Positions 33,865 through 35,346 of a DNA stretch of 35,346 bases are shown one piece after another; positions within the stretch are counted from its first letter, which is position 1; every line of letters starts with the position of its first letter. Source of the DNA: Mameliella sp. MMSF_3455 (GTDB taxonomy: Bacteria; Pseudomonadota; Alphaproteobacteria; Rhodobacterales; Rhodobacteraceae); assembly GCF_030733205.1 (NCBI RefSeq), contig NZ_JASHJL010000052.1, forward strand, positions 1 through 35,346, written 5' to 3'. The notes beneath the pieces were generated by a model. The model was not told the DNA's origin, made no database searches, and saw nothing but the letters and a program-made list of their open reading frames with translations. The translations under genes were made by a program, and so were the position numbers.

Positions 33865-35292
33865 ATGACGATATCGGATAACGCTGCATTTGATCCGGTC
33901 ACCGGGCACCACCTGCAGGACTGGGGCCATCGCCCTGGCAAGCATTTCCCCGTGCTGCTGGAAAAAGCCAACGCGATGCGGGCCGAGGGCTATGGACTTG
34001 TGCGCATCCGGCAGGAACTGGACGGCATGGCCCCGCCAGAGCCGGACACGCTGGCGCTGCGCGCACCCGGGGATCTTGCCTTTTCCGAGAACATCGAGAT
34101 TTCGCATCCCGATGAACAGGAGAACGTCGCCAAGGTGCGCGCCACCATGCGCGAACTGATGCGCACGCCCACGATCGAGGCCGGGGCGATCATGCCTGAC
34201 GCCTGTCCGGCAGGGCCCGAGGGCACGATCCCGGTGGGGGGCGTGGCCGCCGCCAGCAACGCGATTCACCCGGGGATGCATTCGGCCGACATCTGTTGTT
34301 CGGTCATGATCTCGGACATGGGCATGGCCGATCCCAAGGCGGTGCTGGATGCCGCGCAGTCGGTCACGCATTTCGGCCCCGGCGGGCGCGCCCAAGGCAA
34401 GCGTTATACCCTGCCGGTCGATCTGCTGGACGAGATGCGCGACAATTCCTTTCTCTGTACGCAAAAGATCATGCACATGGCGCAGGCGCACCTGGGGACG
34501 CAGGGGGACGGCAATCATTTCCTGTTCGTCGGACGCTCGCGCAAGACCGGGCGCACGGCGATGGTGACGCATCACGGGTCTCGCGGGCCGGGGGCGGTGC
34601 TCTACAAGGAGGGGATGATCGTGGCGGAACGCTATCGCCGGGAACTGTCGCCCGAGACACTGAAACAGAATGCCTGGATCCCGGCGGACAGCGACGATGG
34701 GCAGGATTACTGGGACGCGCTGCAGATCATTCGCCAGTGGACCAAAACCAACCACGCGATGATCCACGACGCGACGGCAGCGGCTGCCGGCGCCGAGGTG
34801 GGTGACCGTTTCTGGAACGAGCACAACTTCGTCTTCAAGCGGGGCGATCTTTACTTTCACGGCAAGGGGGCGACCCCGGCCTGGAAGGACTATGCCGATG
34901 ACGCCAGCGGGCTGACCCTGATTCCGCTCAACATGGCGCAGCCGGTTCTGGTGACGCGCGGGCTGGATGCGGCCAGCGGGCTGGGGTTCAGCCCGCATGG
35001 GGCCGGGCGCAATTTCTCGCGCTCGGAGCATCGCCGCCGCATGGGATCGGTCACGCCCGACCAGATGCTGAAGGCCGAGACCGAGGGTCTGGACATCCGG
35101 TTTCACGCCGGGGCGGTGGATGCGTCCGAACTGCCGTCCAGCTACAAGGATGCCGACAGCGTCGTGGCGCAGATCAAGTCCTACGGACTGGCCGAGATCG
35201 AGGATTACATCGATCCTTACGGCTGCATCATGGCGGGTGACGTGCCGCCGTTCTGGGCCAAGAAAAGGAAAGCTGCCCGGCGCGGTGCCTGA
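33865..35292 (+). CDS. rtcB: RtcB-family RNA ligase, divergent clade
   Basis: A 475-residue RtcB protein that should join 2',3'-cyclic-phosphate (3'-phosphate) and 5'-OH RNA ends with GTP and Mn2+. Metal and guanylate residues are visible: PDACPAGPEGTIPVGGV, D142 and C145 (or C144) in HSADICCSV where canonical RtcB has DIGCGM, N217-H218 in GDGNHF, H237 in HHGSRG, H332 in FHGKGATP, and the guanylylated histidine candidate H378 in SPHGAGRNFSR. It is about 65 residues longer than E. coli RtcB, with an N-terminal extension. ATG 33865 follows ACGGAGA, right after Y unit 4. No rtcA is seen before the window ends; 35293-35346 holds no recognisable gene. Confidence 0.92.
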   Translation: MTISDNAAFDPVTGHHLQDWGHRPGKHFPVLLEKANAMRAEGYGLVRIRQELDGMAPPEPDTLALRAPGDLAFSENIEISHPDEQENVAKVRATMRELMRTPTIEAGAIMPDACPAGPEGTIPVGGVAAASNAIHPGMHSADICCSVMISDMGMADPKAVLDAAQSVTHFGPGGRAQGKRYTLPVDLLDEMRDNSFLCTQKIMHMAQAHLGTQGDGNHFLFVGRSRKTGRTAMVTHHGSRGPGAVLYKEGMIVAERYRRELSPETLKQNAWIPADSDDGQDYWDALQIIRQWTKTNHAMIHDATAAAAGAEVGDRFWNEHNFVFKRGDLYFHGKGATPAWKDYADDASGLTLIPLNMAQPVLVTRGLDAASGLGFSPHGAGRNFSRSEHRRRMGSVTPDQMLKAETEGLDIRFHAGAVDASELPSSYKDADSVVAQIKSYGLAEIEDYIDPYGCIMAGDVPPFWAKKRKAARRGA

Positions 35293-35346
35293 CGGGTGCT
35301 GACGGCGGGCCGGGGTGATCCTCCTCTCGGGTGCTTTCGTGCACGG

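Noticed and set aside
33231-33881. Open reading frame through the ro60-rtcB interval
   Set aside because: It crosses all four structured RNA units and has no ribosome-binding site or family resemblance. The conserved helices explain the sequence better.

Overview
The window reads as a high-GC alphaproteobacterial chromosome, most likely Rhodobacteraceae (Roseobacter/Paracoccus/Rhodobacter type). The grounds are base composition, the gene families present, tight ATGA/GTGA gene overlaps and the order of the assimilatory nitrate operon. No insertion sequence, phage gene or CRISPR array was seen.

Region 1 (1-14159, + strand) is a complete nitrate assimilation locus: the nitrate sensor/antiterminator pair nasT-nasS, then a 278-base leader with an ANTAR-target-like hexaloop hairpin and a terminator-like hairpin, then nrtA, nrtB and a tandem-ABC nrtCD fusion for uptake, nirB-nirD (NADH nitrite reductase), nasA (nitrate reductase), a TrpD-like protein and cysG (siroheme for NirB). 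The NasS/NasT couple should release the leader terminator when nitrate is bound.

Region 2 (14167-16738) is a small DUF2783-type protein with a class A flavin hydroxylase (- strand), divergent from a LuxR-type regulator.

Region 3 (16793-29892) looks like one organic-nitrogen uptake and catabolism regulon. It holds potABCD (polyamine-type ABC transporter), an ArgE-like deacylase, a PLP decarboxylase, a trimethylamine-dehydrogenase-family flavoprotein, a LysR regulator, a DUF1028 protein, a RidA protein, a flavin monooxygenase and a nitrilase-family amidohydrolase. A 15-bp operator, TTAG-N7-CTAA, recurs upstream of three of its transcription units and is the likely LysR target. An NtrC-like dyad (GCC-N9-GGCG) occurs both upstream of nasT and upstream of potA.

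Region 4 (29898-35292) is an RNA-repair locus and the most interesting part: rtcR (- strand) divergent from a sigma-54-type promoter, ro60 (TROVE/vWA), a 660-base non-coding interval, then a divergent rtcB. The interval folds into four tandem Y-RNA-like units. Each has an outer helix, a 5' AUGCC / 3' ..CUUG internal loop, and an inner helix with a G-U wobble always at its fifth pair. Unit 2 encloses an apparently complete, circularly permuted tRNA: anticodon arm with GUU, T arm, 3' acceptor strand and GCCA lie upstream of the 5' acceptor strand and D arm. Unit 4 encloses a decayed version. A conventional-order, degenerate tRNA-like element lies between units 2 and 3. Ro60, its RNAs and the RNA ligase are therefore probably co-transcribed, under a regulator whose family senses damaged tRNA.
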